Of a stretch of DNA of 64,000 nt, positions 35,531 through 44,025 are shown piece after piece. This DNA is from Afipia sp. 64-13 (GTDB lineage: Bacteria > Pseudomonadota > Alphaproteobacteria > Rhizobiales > Xanthobacteraceae), in assembly GCA_001897755.1 (NCBI GenBank), contig MKUJ01000001.1:69802-133801 (forward strand), in the 5' to 3' direction. Numbering within the stretch: the first letter of the stretch is position 1; each line of letters starts with the position of its first letter. The notes under the pieces are model-generated. The model saw only the letters and a program-made list of their open reading frames with translations, had not been told where the DNA came from and searched no databases. The translations under genes and the position numbers were made by a program.

Positions 35531-37939
35531 ATGCACCGCGGGAATTTGCTCAGGATTTCGAATCTGCTGGCTGCGGGCGTGGCGTTCGGCGCGCTGCTCG
35601 CGCTGCAAAGCTCGCCCGCGCTGGCGCAGTCCGCATCGTCCGGCGCCGAGCAGAAACCGGCGACATCGCTGCCTGCGGTGACGATCGACGCCCCGAAGCA
35701 ACAGGCGGCGCGCCGCGCCAGACCCAGCCGCAACGCGACGCGCTCGCCGAGGCGGGCAGTGGTCCGCAACGTCGAACGCGCTCCGCAGGAATCGGCGGCC
35801 GCGAGCGCGGGTCGGGCAGGGCCGGAGCGGGCGAATGGTCCCGTGAACGGTTACGTCGCCAACCAGAGCGCGACCGCCACCAAGACCGACTCGCCGATCC
35901 TGACCACGCCGCAGTCTATCTCGGTGGTGACGCAGGACCAGATCGCCTCGCAGGGCGCGCAGACCATGAACGAGGCGCTGCGCTATACGCCCGGCGTGAT
36001 CACCGATCTTTATGGCGCGAGCTCCACGAGCAGCGACGTGAAGGTGCGCGGCTTCCTGGTGCCGCGTTATCTCGATGGGCTGCGGTTGCCGATCGACCCG
36101 ATCCTCACCTTCGCCCAGACCAAGATCGAGCCGTGGGGGCTGGAGCGGATCGAGGTGCTGAAGGGGCCGTCCTCCGGTCTCTATGGCGAGACCTCGCCGG
36201 GCGGCCTGATCAGCATGGTCAGCAAGCGGCCGACCACTTACACGCAGAATACGATCGAGCTGCAGACCGGCAGCTTCGCGCGCAAGCAGGCGGCGTTCGA
36301 TTTCAGCGGCCCGCTCGATAAGGACAAGGAGTTTCTCTATCGTATCGTCGGCCTCGGCCGTCTGTCCGACACCTGGATCGATTACAACACCGACGACCGC
36401 TTCTACATCGCGCCGAGCCTGACTTGGCGGCCGACCAACGACACCAACTTCACCGTGCTGGCAAGCTATACCCGCGACCGTGTGAAGGGGCAGCCGCAGC
36501 AATACGTTCCTGCTGTCGGGACACTGTTCGACAGTCCGCTCGGCCGCATTCCCTATAACCGCTATCTCGGAGAGCCGAATTACGACCGTACCAACGGTGA
36601 TAGTGCGATGGTCGGCTACTCCCTCGAGCACCGGTTCAACGAGGTGTTTCAGTTCCGCCAGAACCTTCGCTATGCCGAGGTGACTTCTCACGTCAACTCG
36701 ATGCGCAACGAAACCGGCGATCCGACCAACGATCCAAGTTTCCCGGCGAATCCGGCAGGCTACATCGCCCGCTCGGCCAACTATGTCTTTGCGAAGTCCC
36801 AGTCCTTCACCATCGACAATATGTTGCAGGCCGATTTCCGCACCGGACCGATGGTTCACAAGGTGCTGGTCGGAGCGGACTACGTACAGGCCAAGTCTTC
36901 CGCATTCTATTCCGCCAGCGGATTCCTCGATACGCGATTCAACCCGCCCTTCGCGATCGGGACTTTCTTCCCGATCAATGCCTACGCGCCGGTTTATGGT
37001 CTCGCCAATCCGGATCCGTCCACGTTCTTCCCGTTCTTCAGTCAGACCACGAGCCAGAACCAGCTCGGTTTTTATGCGCAGGACGAGATCAAGCTTGACC
37101 GCTTTACACTGACCCTGACCGGTCGCCACGATCAGTGGCAGGCCGACACCATCAACTTCATGAATTCGACGCTGACCCACCAGAATCAGGGCGCATGGAC
37201 CGGCCGCGCGGGTCTGTCCTATCTGTTCGACAGCGGACTTGCGCCCTACATCAGCTATTCAACCTCGTTCCAGCCGGTTGTTGGACTGAGCCGCACCGAC
37301 GCCGGCGGCGACGTGTTCAAGCCGACCACGGGCGATGGCAAGGAGATCGGCATCAAATTCCAGCCGCCCGGCACCAAGGCGCTGTTCACGCTCGCGGCGT
37401 TTGACGTCACGCAGCAGAACGTACTCACGACCGATCCCGGCAATCCGAATTTCAGCATCCAGACCGGCGAGGTGCAGGTCAAAGGCATCGAGATGGACAT
37501 GAAGGCCAGCTTGTCCAATGAGATCGATGTCGTCGGCGGCTACACCCATATCCAGCCGATCGTGACGGCCAGCACCACCGGCAATGTCGGCAAGGATGTC
37601 GTCAACATCCCGCGCGACTATGCCTCGCTGTGGGGCTTCTACACCTTCCGCAACGGTCCGGTGGCCGGCCTCGGTCTCGGCGCGGGCGTCCGCTATATCG
37701 GCGCCAGCTTCGGCGATCCGATGAACACGCTCGTGGTTCCGTCCTACGGCCTGATGGACGCGACGATCTCGTATGATTTCGCCTATCTGCGCCCGGATCT
37801 GGCGGGTCTGAAACTGCAGGTGAATGCCACCAACCTGTTCGACAAGTATTATGTTTCGACCTGCTTCACGGGCCTTGCCTATTGCGGCCTCGGTGCGCCG
37901 CGCCGGGTGCTGGCCTCGCTGAAATATAGCTGGAACTAG
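35531..37939 (+). CDS. TonB-dependent siderophore receptor (FhuA/FoxA type)
   Basis: 802 residues. Signal peptide cleaved near ALA-QSA. A TonB-box-like 'LPAVTIDAPK' (about 49) is followed by an unusual Arg/Ala-rich linker (about 58-105). The plug domain has 'TDSPILTTPQSISVVTQDQI' and 'GLERIEVLKGPSSGLYGETS', and the barrel ends in 'PRRVLASLKYSWN' with an aromatic region typical of hydroxamate-siderophore receptors. It imports a ferric siderophore using TonB energy. It is followed within 10 bases by the PepSY membrane protein and preceded by an AraC regulator. Confidence 0.93.
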   Translation: MHRGNLLRISNLLAAGVAFGALLALQSSPALAQSASSGAEQKPATSLPAVTIDAPKQQAARRARPSRNATRSPRRAVVRNVERAPQESAAASAGRAGPERANGPVNGYVANQSATATKTDSPILTTPQSISVVTQDQIASQGAQTMNEALRYTPGVITDLYGASSTSSDVKVRGFLVPRYLDGLRLPIDPILTFAQTKIEPWGLERIEVLKGPSSGLYGETSPGGLISMVSKRPTTYTQNTIELQTGSFARKQAAFDFSGPLDKDKEFLYRIVGLGRLSDTWIDYNTDDRFYIAPSLTWRPTNDTNFTVLASYTRDRVKGQPQQYVPAVGTLFDSPLGRIPYNRYLGEPNYDRTNGDSAMVGYSLEHRFNEVFQFRQNLRYAEVTSHVNSMRNETGDPTNDPSFPANPAGYIARSANYVFAKSQSFTIDNMLQADFRTGPMVHKVLVGADYVQAKSSAFYSASGFLDTRFNPPFAIGTFFPINAYAPVYGLANPDPSTFFPFFSQTTSQNQLGFYAQDEIKLDRFTLTLTGRHDQWQADTINFMNSTLTHQNQGAWTGRAGLSYLFDSGLAPYISYSTSFQPVVGLSRTDAGGDVFKPTTGDGKEIGIKFQPPGTKALFTLAAFDVTQQNVLTTDPGNPNFSIQTGEVQVKGIEMDMKASLSNEIDVVGGYTHIQPIVTASTTGNVGKDVVNIPRDYASLWGFYTFRNGPVAGLGLGAGVRYIGASFGDPMNTLVVPSYGLMDATISYDFAYLRPDLAGLKLQVNATNLFDKYYVSTCFTGLAYCGLGAPRRVLASLKYSWN

Positions 37940-37949
37940 GAGACGGATA

Positions 37950-39113
37950 TTGGCGTCAGGATCGTCGTCGCTGCGGAAGTGGAGCTGGGTGCACAAATGG
38001 TCGAGCATCATCTGCACCGCCTTCATGCTGATGCTCTGTGTCACCGGCCTGCCGCTGATCTTCCATCACGAGATCGACGACCTCCTGCATGAGGAGGTCA
38101 AGGCGGCGGAGGTGCCCGCCGGCACGCCCTACGCCAATCTCGACGAGGTGGTGAAAAACGGTCTGTCGAAAGACCCCGGCCATGTCGCGCACTTCCTGAT
38201 CTGGGATAACGACGATCCCAACACCATGATGGTGAGCATCGGCAAGACGCTCGACGCCAGTCCGGCGAAGAACCGTCTTGTCCGCCTCGACGCGCACTCC
38301 GCTGCCTATCTCGACGCGCCGGATGTCACCGGCCGCTTCACCTACATCATGCTCAAGCTGCACACCGACATGTTCGCCGATCTGCCCGGCAAGCTGTTTC
38401 TCGGCTTCATGGGCATCCTGTTTTGCGTGGCGATCATTTCCGGCATCGTGGTCTACGCGCCGTCGATGCGGAAGCTGAAGTTCGGCGCCTACCGGCGCGA
38501 CCGGCCGCGGGTGGTGCGCTGGCTCGACATTCATAATCTGTCCGGCATCGTGCTGGTGATGTGGATGCTGGTGGTCGGTTTCACCGGCGTGATCAACACC
38601 TGGGCCGACCTTGTCATCAAGGTCTGGCAGTTCGGCCAGCTCGCCGAGATGACGGCGCAATACAAGGATAAGCCTCTGCCGGCGCATCCCTCGTCGATCG
38701 ATGCGGCGGTGAGGGTGGCGATGCAGGCCGAGCCGGAGATGAAGCCGGCCTTCGTGGCTTTCCCCGGCACCATCTTCAGCAGCAAGACGCATTATGCGGT
38801 GTTCCTGCGTGGCAACACGCCGCTCACCGCGCGGCTGCTCAAGCCCGCGCTGATCGACGCGCAGAGCGGCGTTCTCACCGACAGCCGTGAACTGCCATGG
38901 TATGTCGCGACTCTGCTGATTTCGCAGCCGCTGCATTTCGGCGACTATGGCGGCATGCCGCTGAAGATCATCTGGGCCATTCTCGATCTGATCACCATCG
39001 CGGTGCTGGTGACGGGTCTTTATCTGTGGCTGCGGCGGCGTCAGCCCGCCGCGCTCGGTGCCCGCGCCCCAAAGCTCGCCACATCCGATCGCAGGATGGA
39101 GGCGGCGTCATGA
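37950..39113 (+). CDS. PepSY-domain membrane protein (PiuB type)
   Basis: 387 residues from TTG 37950, six bases after GGAGA. Four hydrophobic helices: about 15-38 ('SSIICTAFMLMLCVTGLPL'), about 150-172, about 195-215 and a C-terminal one at about 335-360. PepSY-like parts lie between. His residues in 'WVHKWSS', 'HHEIDD' and 'DIHNLSG' fit haem ligation or ferric reduction, as proposed for proteins linked to siderophore uptake. It follows the receptor gene closely and probably helps release iron at the inner membrane. Confidence 0.85.
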   Translation: MASGSSSLRKWSWVHKWSSIICTAFMLMLCVTGLPLIFHHEIDDLLHEEVKAAEVPAGTPYANLDEVVKNGLSKDPGHVAHFLIWDNDDPNTMMVSIGKTLDASPAKNRLVRLDAHSAAYLDAPDVTGRFTYIMLKLHTDMFADLPGKLFLGFMGILFCVAIISGIVVYAPSMRKLKFGAYRRDRPRVVRWLDIHNLSGIVLVMWMLVVGFTGVINTWADLVIKVWQFGQLAEMTAQYKDKPLPAHPSSIDAAVRVAMQAEPEMKPAFVAFPGTIFSSKTHYAVFLRGNTPLTARLLKPALIDAQSGVLTDSRELPWYVATLLISQPLHFGDYGGMPLKIIWAILDLITIAVLVTGLYLWLRRRQPAALGARAPKLATSDRRMEAAS

Positions 39114-39322
39114 CCACGTTGTTCCGGCCGCAGCGCCAGACCCTCTGGCAGATCTTCGCGATCCCGACCGTGCTCGGCGTGCTCAGCATCGTCGGACTGA
39201 TCTCGGCGCTGGTCGGCGACGGCATCTGGGATGGGCTGTCCTGGCTCTTGCTCGCGATCCCGGTGCTGCTGTGCGCCTATGCGTGGCTCAGGCCGGGGGC
39301 GAGCGGCGGCCGCATCCGCTGA
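39110..39322 (+). CDS. small membrane protein, 70 residues, in the siderophore operon
   Basis: Starts at ATG 39110, overlapping the PepSY gene stop (ATGA), so translation is coupled. Two hydrophobic segments: 'IFAIPTVLGVLSIVGLISALVG'-type stretch at about 14-36 and 'GLSWLLLAIPVLLCAYAWL' at about 41-60. Small proteins of this kind commonly follow PepSY genes in proteobacteria; function unknown. Confidence 0.75.
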   Translation: MTTLFRPQRQTLWQIFAIPTVLGVLSIVGLISALVGDGIWDGLSWLLLAIPVLLCAYAWLRPGASGGRIR

Positions 39323-39382
39323 TCGCGCGCGACCGCCGCGCCCGCGATTTTCATTTCACGCCACAGCGAAGTGTTCGTGCAT

Positions 39383-40255
39383 TCAGGAATGCGCGAGCGA
39401 GGCCGGTTGCAGTTCTGGCTTTTGCGCGAGGGCGTGCCTGCGCAGCAGGATTTTTCGCGCCGACTTGCCGAAGAAATGATAGCCGGAGCCGCCTTCGGCG
39501 AGCACATCGAGAAACTGATCCGGCTCGGTGATCCGGATCGTGCCGAGCACATCGCACCCCGCCTCGAAGAAAGCGTCCGGCACCATGGTCGCGGTCGGCC
39601 CGACCACCACGATGCGAGCCGAGGACGGCGCGAGCGCGAGCAGGTCGTCGAGCGTGTCGTTCAGCACCGTGGTGCCGGTGATGAACAGCACGTCCGCCTG
39701 CGGCACGATCTGCGGCGCCATCTCGGCCGGGCGGTAGTGCGGCATCTCGTGCGGCTTGAGCGTGCTCGGATCCTTTTCGAGCACCCAGTGCGTCGCACCG
39801 ATCCTGCGCAGCTCGCGCAGGAACGGGGTGAAGGCGCCGACCACCACGACCTTGTCGTCCGGCTTCACATCGCCGCCGGCAAAAGCATCGAGATCGTCGA
39901 CGACATCGAACGGCTGGTGAGGACGTCGTTCCGCGACGAGTTGTGCCAGCGCGTTCAGCGCCGCGATGCCGATAGCGCGGCGAATGCCGGTCTGCCCCAG
40001 CGCTTCATCGAGCAGGCGGTCGGCATGGCTGCCGCGCAGCTTGCCCGGAAACGGCATCGCCATCGCCGAGCTGGGACAGCAGACCGCCTCGGGAATTTCC
40101 TTGACCGGCGTCGCGCATGCGCCGGCTTGGCCGGTCGAAAGCTTGATGCCGGTGAAGAACAGCCCGACCACGGCGCGCTCGACACGGATAGTCTGCAGTT
40201 CGCTGCCGAGTTGTTCGCGAATGAGCTCGATCGTTTGATGGAGAATACGACTCAT
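39383..40255 (-). CDS. DUF364/DUF4213 protein, putative heavy-metal chelation family
   Basis: 290 residues. The N-terminal DUF4213-like part has 'VVGLFFTGIKLSTGQAGACAT' and the C-terminal DUF364 part has 'VVVVGAFTPFLRELRRIG' and 'VLFITGTTVLNDTLDDLLAL', a Rossmann-like fold. The family is described as putative heavy-metal chelating from structural work; its reaction is unknown. It is divergent from a ModE-like regulator gene, which suggests molybdenum- or metal-linked regulation, and lies tail to tail with the siderophore operon. Confidence 0.82.
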   Translation of the reverse strand: MSRILHQTIELIREQLGSELQTIRVERAVVGLFFTGIKLSTGQAGACATPVKEIPEAVCCPSSAMAMPFPGKLRGSHADRLLDEALGQTGIRRAIGIAALNALAQLVAERRPHQPFDVVDDLDAFAGGDVKPDDKVVVVGAFTPFLRELRRIGATHWVLEKDPSTLKPHEMPHYRPAEMAPQIVPQADVLFITGTTVLNDTLDDLLALAPSSARIVVVGPTATMVPDAFFEAGCDVLGTIRITEPDQFLDVLAEGGSGYHFFGKSARKILLRRHALAQKPELQPASLAHS

Positions 40256-40319
40256 GATGACAGATGCCCTTGTTGCGGCGAACGAATCGGCGCGCTATTG
40301 CTCCGGCCCTTCCATGCGG

Positions 40320-40340
40320 CGATATTGCAGCCGATATTGC
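40320..40340. repeat. tandem 9-bp repeat in DUF364/ModE-like promoter region
   Basis: CGATATTGC-AGC-CGATATTGC: two identical 9-mers with a 12-base period, about 65 bases upstream of the DUF364 start. Sixty bases to the right GTATGATAC (about 40381-40389) is a short palindrome. Either could be a regulator site. Confidence 0.4.
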
Positions 40341-40463
40341 GCAGGCGGGCATGATTTTGCTCAAATCGGCAGCGCATTCGGTATGATACGCTGTATTTTT
40401 GGCGGTGGTGGAATACAGGTGGATTTGGAGCGCGCCGGCAGCTAATGTCGTCGCGGAGCGGGA

Positions 40464-40919
40464 ATGTGTCCCGTGAAGTTTTGTTCTGGGTTGATTGCTC
40501 GGCATATGGCGATGGGCAAGTTGATGAAGAAGCCGGCCTCAAGGTCATTTCCGTCTCTCAGCATTCGTATCGATCTCAATCCCGGCGAACGAATCGGCCC
40601 CGGAAAAATCCAGCTGCTTGAAAGTATCCAGAGCTGCGGCTCGATCTCTGCGGCTGGCCGCGCGCTTGGTATGTCCTACAAAAGGGCCTGGGATCTGGTC
40701 GACGAAATCAACAGGATATGCAACCAGACCGCGGTCGAGCGTCAGGTCGGCGGCAAGCACGGCGGCGGCGCTGTGCTCACGCGCTTTGGCGCGCTTCTTG
40801 TCGATCAATACCGCGAGATCGAGGTGGCGGCCGAGAACGCCGCCCGTCTGCGCCTGAAAGTGCTGAAAGCCAATTTTGCGCGACCCCGCAAGAAGGCGGC
40901 GCGCGGCAAGGCATCCTGA
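40464..40919 (+). CDS. ModE-type winged-helix protein without TOBE domain
   Basis: Up to 151 residues from ATG 40464 (GGAG at 40455); later starts at 40506 or 40524 ('MKKPASRSFPSLS') are possible. It contains the ModE N-terminal LysR-like helix-turn-helix: 'GPGKIQLLESIQSCGSISAA', 'MSYKRAWDLVDEINR', then 'GGKHGGGAVLTRFGALLVDQYR'. The molybdate-binding TOBE domains are missing, and the C-terminus is a short basic tail. Such short forms regulate molybdenum or unrelated genes. It is divergent from the DUF364 gene. Confidence 0.8.
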   Translation: MCPVKFCSGLIARHMAMGKLMKKPASRSFPSLSIRIDLNPGERIGPGKIQLLESIQSCGSISAAGRALGMSYKRAWDLVDEINRICNQTAVERQVGGKHGGGAVLTRFGALLVDQYREIEVAAENAARLRLKVLKANFARPRKKAARGKAS

Positions 40920-41286
40920 ATCTCGACAATCTCATTGCGATCTTTCGCGAAGGCATGGCGGCGGAGAAATCCGTGGTGGCATGAGGCTGCCTGCCGGCAT
41001 GCGCCAGGATAACCGGCGGATACGCAGCCGCGAGCGGGTAAGGGACGACCGGAGCCGTTTAGATTTGGATAGACACGCAATCTATGGTCATTGCGAGCCA
41101 ACGGGTCCGGCCACCAGCGCGTCTACGACGCGCCATGGCGCGGCCCGATGACAGGCTCCGCGAAGCAATCCGGTGCGCCACGCAAGCATCCAGGTGGCTT
41201 CATCGGCGGAGCCCTTGCCCGAACGGCGCGAGGCGCTCCCCGCGATCACGGGAGCAGAGCCCGATTTCACCAAGCCCTGAACCGCG
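40920..41286. other. intergenic region with REP-like element
   Basis: No gene is supported in these 367 bases between the two ModE-type genes, which converge here. The left third continues the composition of the preceding gene. The middle holds a REP-like palindromic element (41087-41171). The remainder up to the modE stop shows no recognised signal. Confidence 0.55.
41087..41171. repeat. REP-like palindromic element
   Basis: Imperfect terminal inverted repeats begin GTCATTGCGAGCC and end GGCTCCGCGAAGCAATCC; inside, GCGCGTC-TAC-GACGCGC (41117-41133) is a perfect hairpin. 'CATTGCGAG...GCGAAGCAATCC' elements are widespread in intergenic DNA of Bradyrhizobium-type genomes. Confidence 0.6.
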
Positions 41287-42078
41287 CTAGCCGGCAATAA
41301 GGATGACGTGGTTGGCATCGAAGGTCGCCGCGATCTCGTGGCCTTCCTTGATGTCGAGCTCCTCCGCGGCCTGTCGCGGCACCACGCCGATCAGCGTCTT
41401 GCCGCGACCGATATCGAGATGGATTTCGCTGTTGGGTTCGGAATCGGCGCGGTAGGAGACGACGCCGGCAAACCAGTTGCGTGCGATCGGCGGTGCCTGA
41501 TCGGCTTTCGCAAAGCGGATGAAAGGCGCCTTGATCAGGACGAGCGCCTTGGAGCCGATGGCGAGGCCGAGATCGTCCGCCGCGCTGTTGGTGATGGTGG
41601 CGACAATGGCGTGTCTGTCGGAGACCTTGAGGGTCACTTCCACATCCACCGGAGCTTTGCGGACCTGGCTCACCTCGGCCCGGAACATGTTGCGCGCGGA
41701 GATGCGCAGGCCGGTGGACCAGAGCAGCTCTTCTTCATGCTCGCCCAACCCTTCCCGGGCGATCAGCTGCGAAATCCGCGCCAGCCTGTCTTCGAGACGG
41801 TGGAAGGTCGCGATCAGCCGCCGTCCTTCCTCCGTGACCTCGGCGCCGCCGCCGGCACGGCCGCCGGTCTTGGTGACGAAGGCGGGCGTGGGCAGCAGGT
41901 TGTTGATTGCGTTGACCGCTTCCCACGCGGTCTTGTAACTGAAGCCGGCGGCCTTGGCGGCCTTGGTGATGCTGCCATGCTTGATCACGGCTTCGAGCAG
42001 CCCGATGCGGTCGCGTCCGACCAGCAGCCGTCCGTTGCTGCGAAGCGCCAGCAGGGCGTCGATTTTGCTTCTGGGCAT
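41287..42078 (-). CDS. modE: ModE, molybdate-responsive regulator with two TOBE domains
   Basis: 263 residues, full ModE length. N-terminal winged helix: 'RIGLLEAVIKHGSITKAAKAAGFSYKTAWEAVNAINN' region (about 24-62, read in parts) with 'GGRAGGGAEVTEEGRRLI'. Two C-terminal Mop/TOBE repeats follow: 'SARNMFRAEVSQVRKAPVDV' to 'SKALVLIKAPFI', and 'NWFAGVVSYRADSEPNSEIH' to 'GHEIAATFDANHVIL'. These bind molybdate or tungstate. No modABC genes lie next to it, so its targets are elsewhere or in the flanking genes. Confidence 0.9.
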   Translation of the reverse strand: MPRSKIDALLALRSNGRLLVGRDRIGLLEAVIKHGSITKAAKAAGFSYKTAWEAVNAINNLLPTPAFVTKTGGRAGGGAEVTEEGRRLIATFHRLEDRLARISQLIAREGLGEHEEELLWSTGLRISARNMFRAEVSQVRKAPVDVEVTLKVSDRHAIVATITNSAADDLGLAIGSKALVLIKAPFIRFAKADQAPPIARNWFAGVVSYRADSEPNSEIHLDIGRGKTLIGVVPRQAAEELDIKEGHEIAATFDANHVILIAG

Positions 42079-42406
42079 TGAGCGAATCCAAACGGTGACG
42101 GCAAGGGACGCAGCCGGTTGGCTCCGACCAATCGCAACCGGCCAGCGCGGTTTGGAGCTGGCCTCCGATCTGGAAGATCAGCGCCAGCGGCGTCGGCATG
42201 ATGCAATTGAGAATGATAGCGCGTTCGCCGTATTTCTCAACGTGCCGGCCCGGGAGCCGCCCGGCATGGCACTGCGCATCATGACTTCGTGTTGCGATCA
42301 GTAAAGACGGCGGGGCTGGAAATGACGGGCGCGCCGGGTCGTCCGGTGCGGATGCCTGCTGGCAAGGGCCGTTCGCCGCAAGCGCCGGAATGCGAGCGGC
42401 GGAAGG
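42079..42406. other. intergenic region upstream of modE with long-spaced inverted repeat
   Basis: No gene supported in these 328 bases. TTGAGAA (42207-42213) and TTCTCAA (42234-42240) are perfect 7-bp arms 20 bases apart in an AT-richer patch about 130-160 bases before modE. GTGCCGG (about 42241) and CCGGCAT form a GC hairpin just to its right. I see no ModE-box match. Confidence 0.4.
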
Positions 42407-42652
42407 TTATTCGGCCGCCATCAGGACCGGCATTGCCGCGATGGCATCAGCCCGTGCCGCAGCGATGGCCAGCCAGTCGCGATAGATTCCCTTGTCCTCC
42501 CGGCAGAACGCCGCCCGCTGTTTCATGTCGTCGAACGTGTCGTCGGGATGGCAATACTCATAGTCGTCGCGGATCAGCGCTTCAAGGTAGGCGCGCTCGG
42601 CTTCGTCCTTTGGACGGACATGATCATATGAATTCGGCATGGCGGTTTTCAT
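42407..42652 (-). CDS. small conserved-looking protein, 81 residues
   Basis: Begins 'MKTAMPNSYDHVRPKDEAER' (start at 42652 or 42640) and contains 'ALIRDDYEYCHPDDTFDDMK' and 'AAFCREDKGIYRDWLAIAA'. Mostly helical and acidic with three Cys/His residues in the centre; no transmembrane segment. Its start overlaps the end of the preceding gene on the same strand by 29 bases, suggesting a two-gene unit. Family not recognised. Confidence 0.55.
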   Translation of the reverse strand: MKTAMPNSYDHVRPKDEAERAYLEALIRDDYEYCHPDDTFDDMKQRAAFCREDKGIYRDWLAIAAARADAIAAMPVLMAAE

Positions 42653-42866
42653 CCGGATTTTTCGGCTCGGCTCGTTCGTTGCGCTCGAGGATCGTCATCA
42701 CGAAGGGGAGACATTCGGTATTTCCCTGAGCGGTCGCGATCATCATGGCTTCGAGTCGATCGGCGCGCGCCATCTTGCAAGGCATGTCGTCTTGCGGCAG
42801 AGGCGGGCCGGAGGCGAACACGGCGTGGTGCAGTTTTAAAAGGAGAGGGAGGAACTGCGGGGCCAT
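42624..42866 (-). CDS. small protein, 80 residues, unknown
   Basis: Starts at ATG 42866, which is preceded by a strong GGAGG nine bases upstream; the longer frame to 42959 lacks such a site. The product 'MAPQFLPLLLKLHHAVFASG' ... 'MARADRLEAMMIATAQGNTE' ... 'MTILERNERAEPKNPDENRH' is soluble and short. It overlaps the downstream 81-residue gene. No family recognised. Confidence 0.5.
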   Translation of the reverse strand: MAPQFLPLLLKLHHAVFASGPPLPQDDMPCKMARADRLEAMMIATAQGNTECLPFVMTILERNERAEPKNPDENRHAEFI

Positions 42867-42891
42867 GTTCGCCTCCGTTGGTTTGGCGGGG

Positions 42892-43419
42892 TCAGTCTGT
42901 CGACCCGGCCTGATGCGGTTGAGCCTCGATGCTCGGCGAAGCTTGCGTCGCTGCGTCAAGTGTCGCTTGCGCGATTTCGCGTTCCATCTCGATAAAGAGC
43001 GAGGTGATATTGACGATCAGTCGTCGCGCCACGGCCTTTCCGAGAATTGCCGACAGCAATTCCTGATAATACGGTTTGAAGATGCGGCCGGTGACGCCGC
43101 GGTCGCCACACATGAGATCGACGATATTGCGTGCCAGCGCGGACAGTCTGGTGGCGTGCGTATCGGGATTGAGAATGGCGACAAACGCCTGCTCGATCTG
43201 TCCCCAATTGCCGCGCGAGATATGAGTGAGGACGTTGCTGAGATGCGGATGCGACCGCAGTGACGCAACGACCGCGAAGGCCAGCTCGGTCGGAGCGATG
43301 TTGGATTCACGCGAGACCTCCGGCGCAGCGCTGGCTTGCGGCGCGTGTCCTGACTCGGGATTCTGACCGAGAGCCCATACCGGCGCTGGTGACATTGTGT
43401 TGAGAACCGGCTGCAGCAT
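42892..43419 (-). CDS. hypothetical protein, 175 residues
   Basis: Start ATG 43419 ('MLQPVLNTMSPAPVWALGQN') follows GGGAGA by five bases; the longer upstream frame crosses an AT-rich palindrome and is not credible. After a Pro/Ala-rich N-terminus (1-45), residues about 46-155 form a helical domain with 'LAFAVVASLRSHPHLSNVLT', 'SRGNWGQIEQAFVAILNPDT' and 'KPYYQELLSAILGKAVARRL'. No transmembrane helix or known motif. An AT-rich inverted repeat lies directly upstream (43433-43457). Confidence 0.6.
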   Translation of the reverse strand: MLQPVLNTMSPAPVWALGQNPESGHAPQASAAPEVSRESNIAPTELAFAVVASLRSHPHLSNVLTHISRGNWGQIEQAFVAILNPDTHATRLSALARNIVDLMCGDRGVTGRIFKPYYQELLSAILGKAVARRLIVNITSLFIEMEREIAQATLDAATQASPSIEAQPHQAGSTD

Positions 43420-43432
43420 GATCGTCTCCCAA

Positions 43433-43457
43433 AAAGATATATTTAATATACATCTTT
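43433..43457. promoter_or_regulatory. 25-bp AT-rich inverted repeat, operator candidate
   Basis: AAAGATATATTT on the left pairs with the right arm ending CATCTTT; the two 12-base arms match at 10 positions around a single central base. It lies 14 bases before the ATG of the 175-residue gene, in an otherwise GC-rich setting. The 11-mer AAAGATATATT recurs at 46362-46372 upstream of the XRE regulator gene. Confidence 0.5.
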
Positions 43458-43624
43458 TAGGGAGAGACACAAGGAAAACATCCGGGGATAGCAGATGATT
43501 GTTGCGGGGGATCCATCGGCAGTCGCGGTCAGGCCGCCTTCCGGAAAGACTGTCGCTTCGGAAGCGGAAACATGACAGGAAAGGCTGAGTTAATACTGTC
43601 GTAATGATGGCCTGGCGGCCGTCA

Positions 43625-43825
43625 TCACCCCGAACTGCTGCCGGACGCGGAAGAGGCGGCGGTGCCCGGCGGCATCTCGCCGTCGAGCCAGTCCTGCTCC
43701 TCTGCAAGCGCGAGCCACGCCGCCGCCATTCGCTTGTAGCGATTATGGGCCGGGTCGTCCTTGGCGGCCTCGCTCAGGCGCAAACAGTTCTCGGCGTTCT
43801 CCCTGAAGATATCCGATTGTTTCAT
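43625..43825 (-). CDS. small rhizobial-type protein, 66 residues
   Basis: 'MKQSDIFRENAENCLRLSEA' ... 'RYKRMAAAWLALAEEQDWLDGE' with a Ser/Gly tail. This helical pattern (N-A-E-N-C-x-x-L then Y-K-R-M-A-x-A-W-x-x-L-A-E-x-Q-D-W-L-D) is a recurrent small protein in Bradyrhizobium-type genomes; function unknown. Soluble, probably a two-helix hairpin. Confidence 0.7.
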   Translation of the reverse strand: MKQSDIFRENAENCLRLSEAAKDDPAHNRYKRMAAAWLALAEEQDWLDGEMPPGTAASSASGSSSG

Positions 43826-44025
43826 CTTGCTTCAACGAGCCTCCCGACCGGCCAAAGATATGTGGTCACGGAACATTGGCAAGAGATCCCGGTTCATCCG
43901 GTCATGCGCTTGGCCCCACAGGCATTATGACGCAGCCTCCGGGAAAGAGAATTTGCGTTGTGTCAAGCCGGTGCACTGGAGCAGCGATAGAAACGATCCA
44001 CCATTTTCTTTGTATGGAGAGCATG

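Noticed and set aside
40878-41286. Small frames in the gap between the two ModE-type genes
   Set aside because: They run through the REP-like element, lack ribosome-binding sites and show no protein-like composition.
42870-43707. Upstream extension (96 residues) of the 175-residue hypothetical protein to 43707
   Set aside because: The extension overlaps the well-formed 66-residue small gene region and crosses the AT-rich palindrome; ATG 43419 has a good ribosome-binding site.
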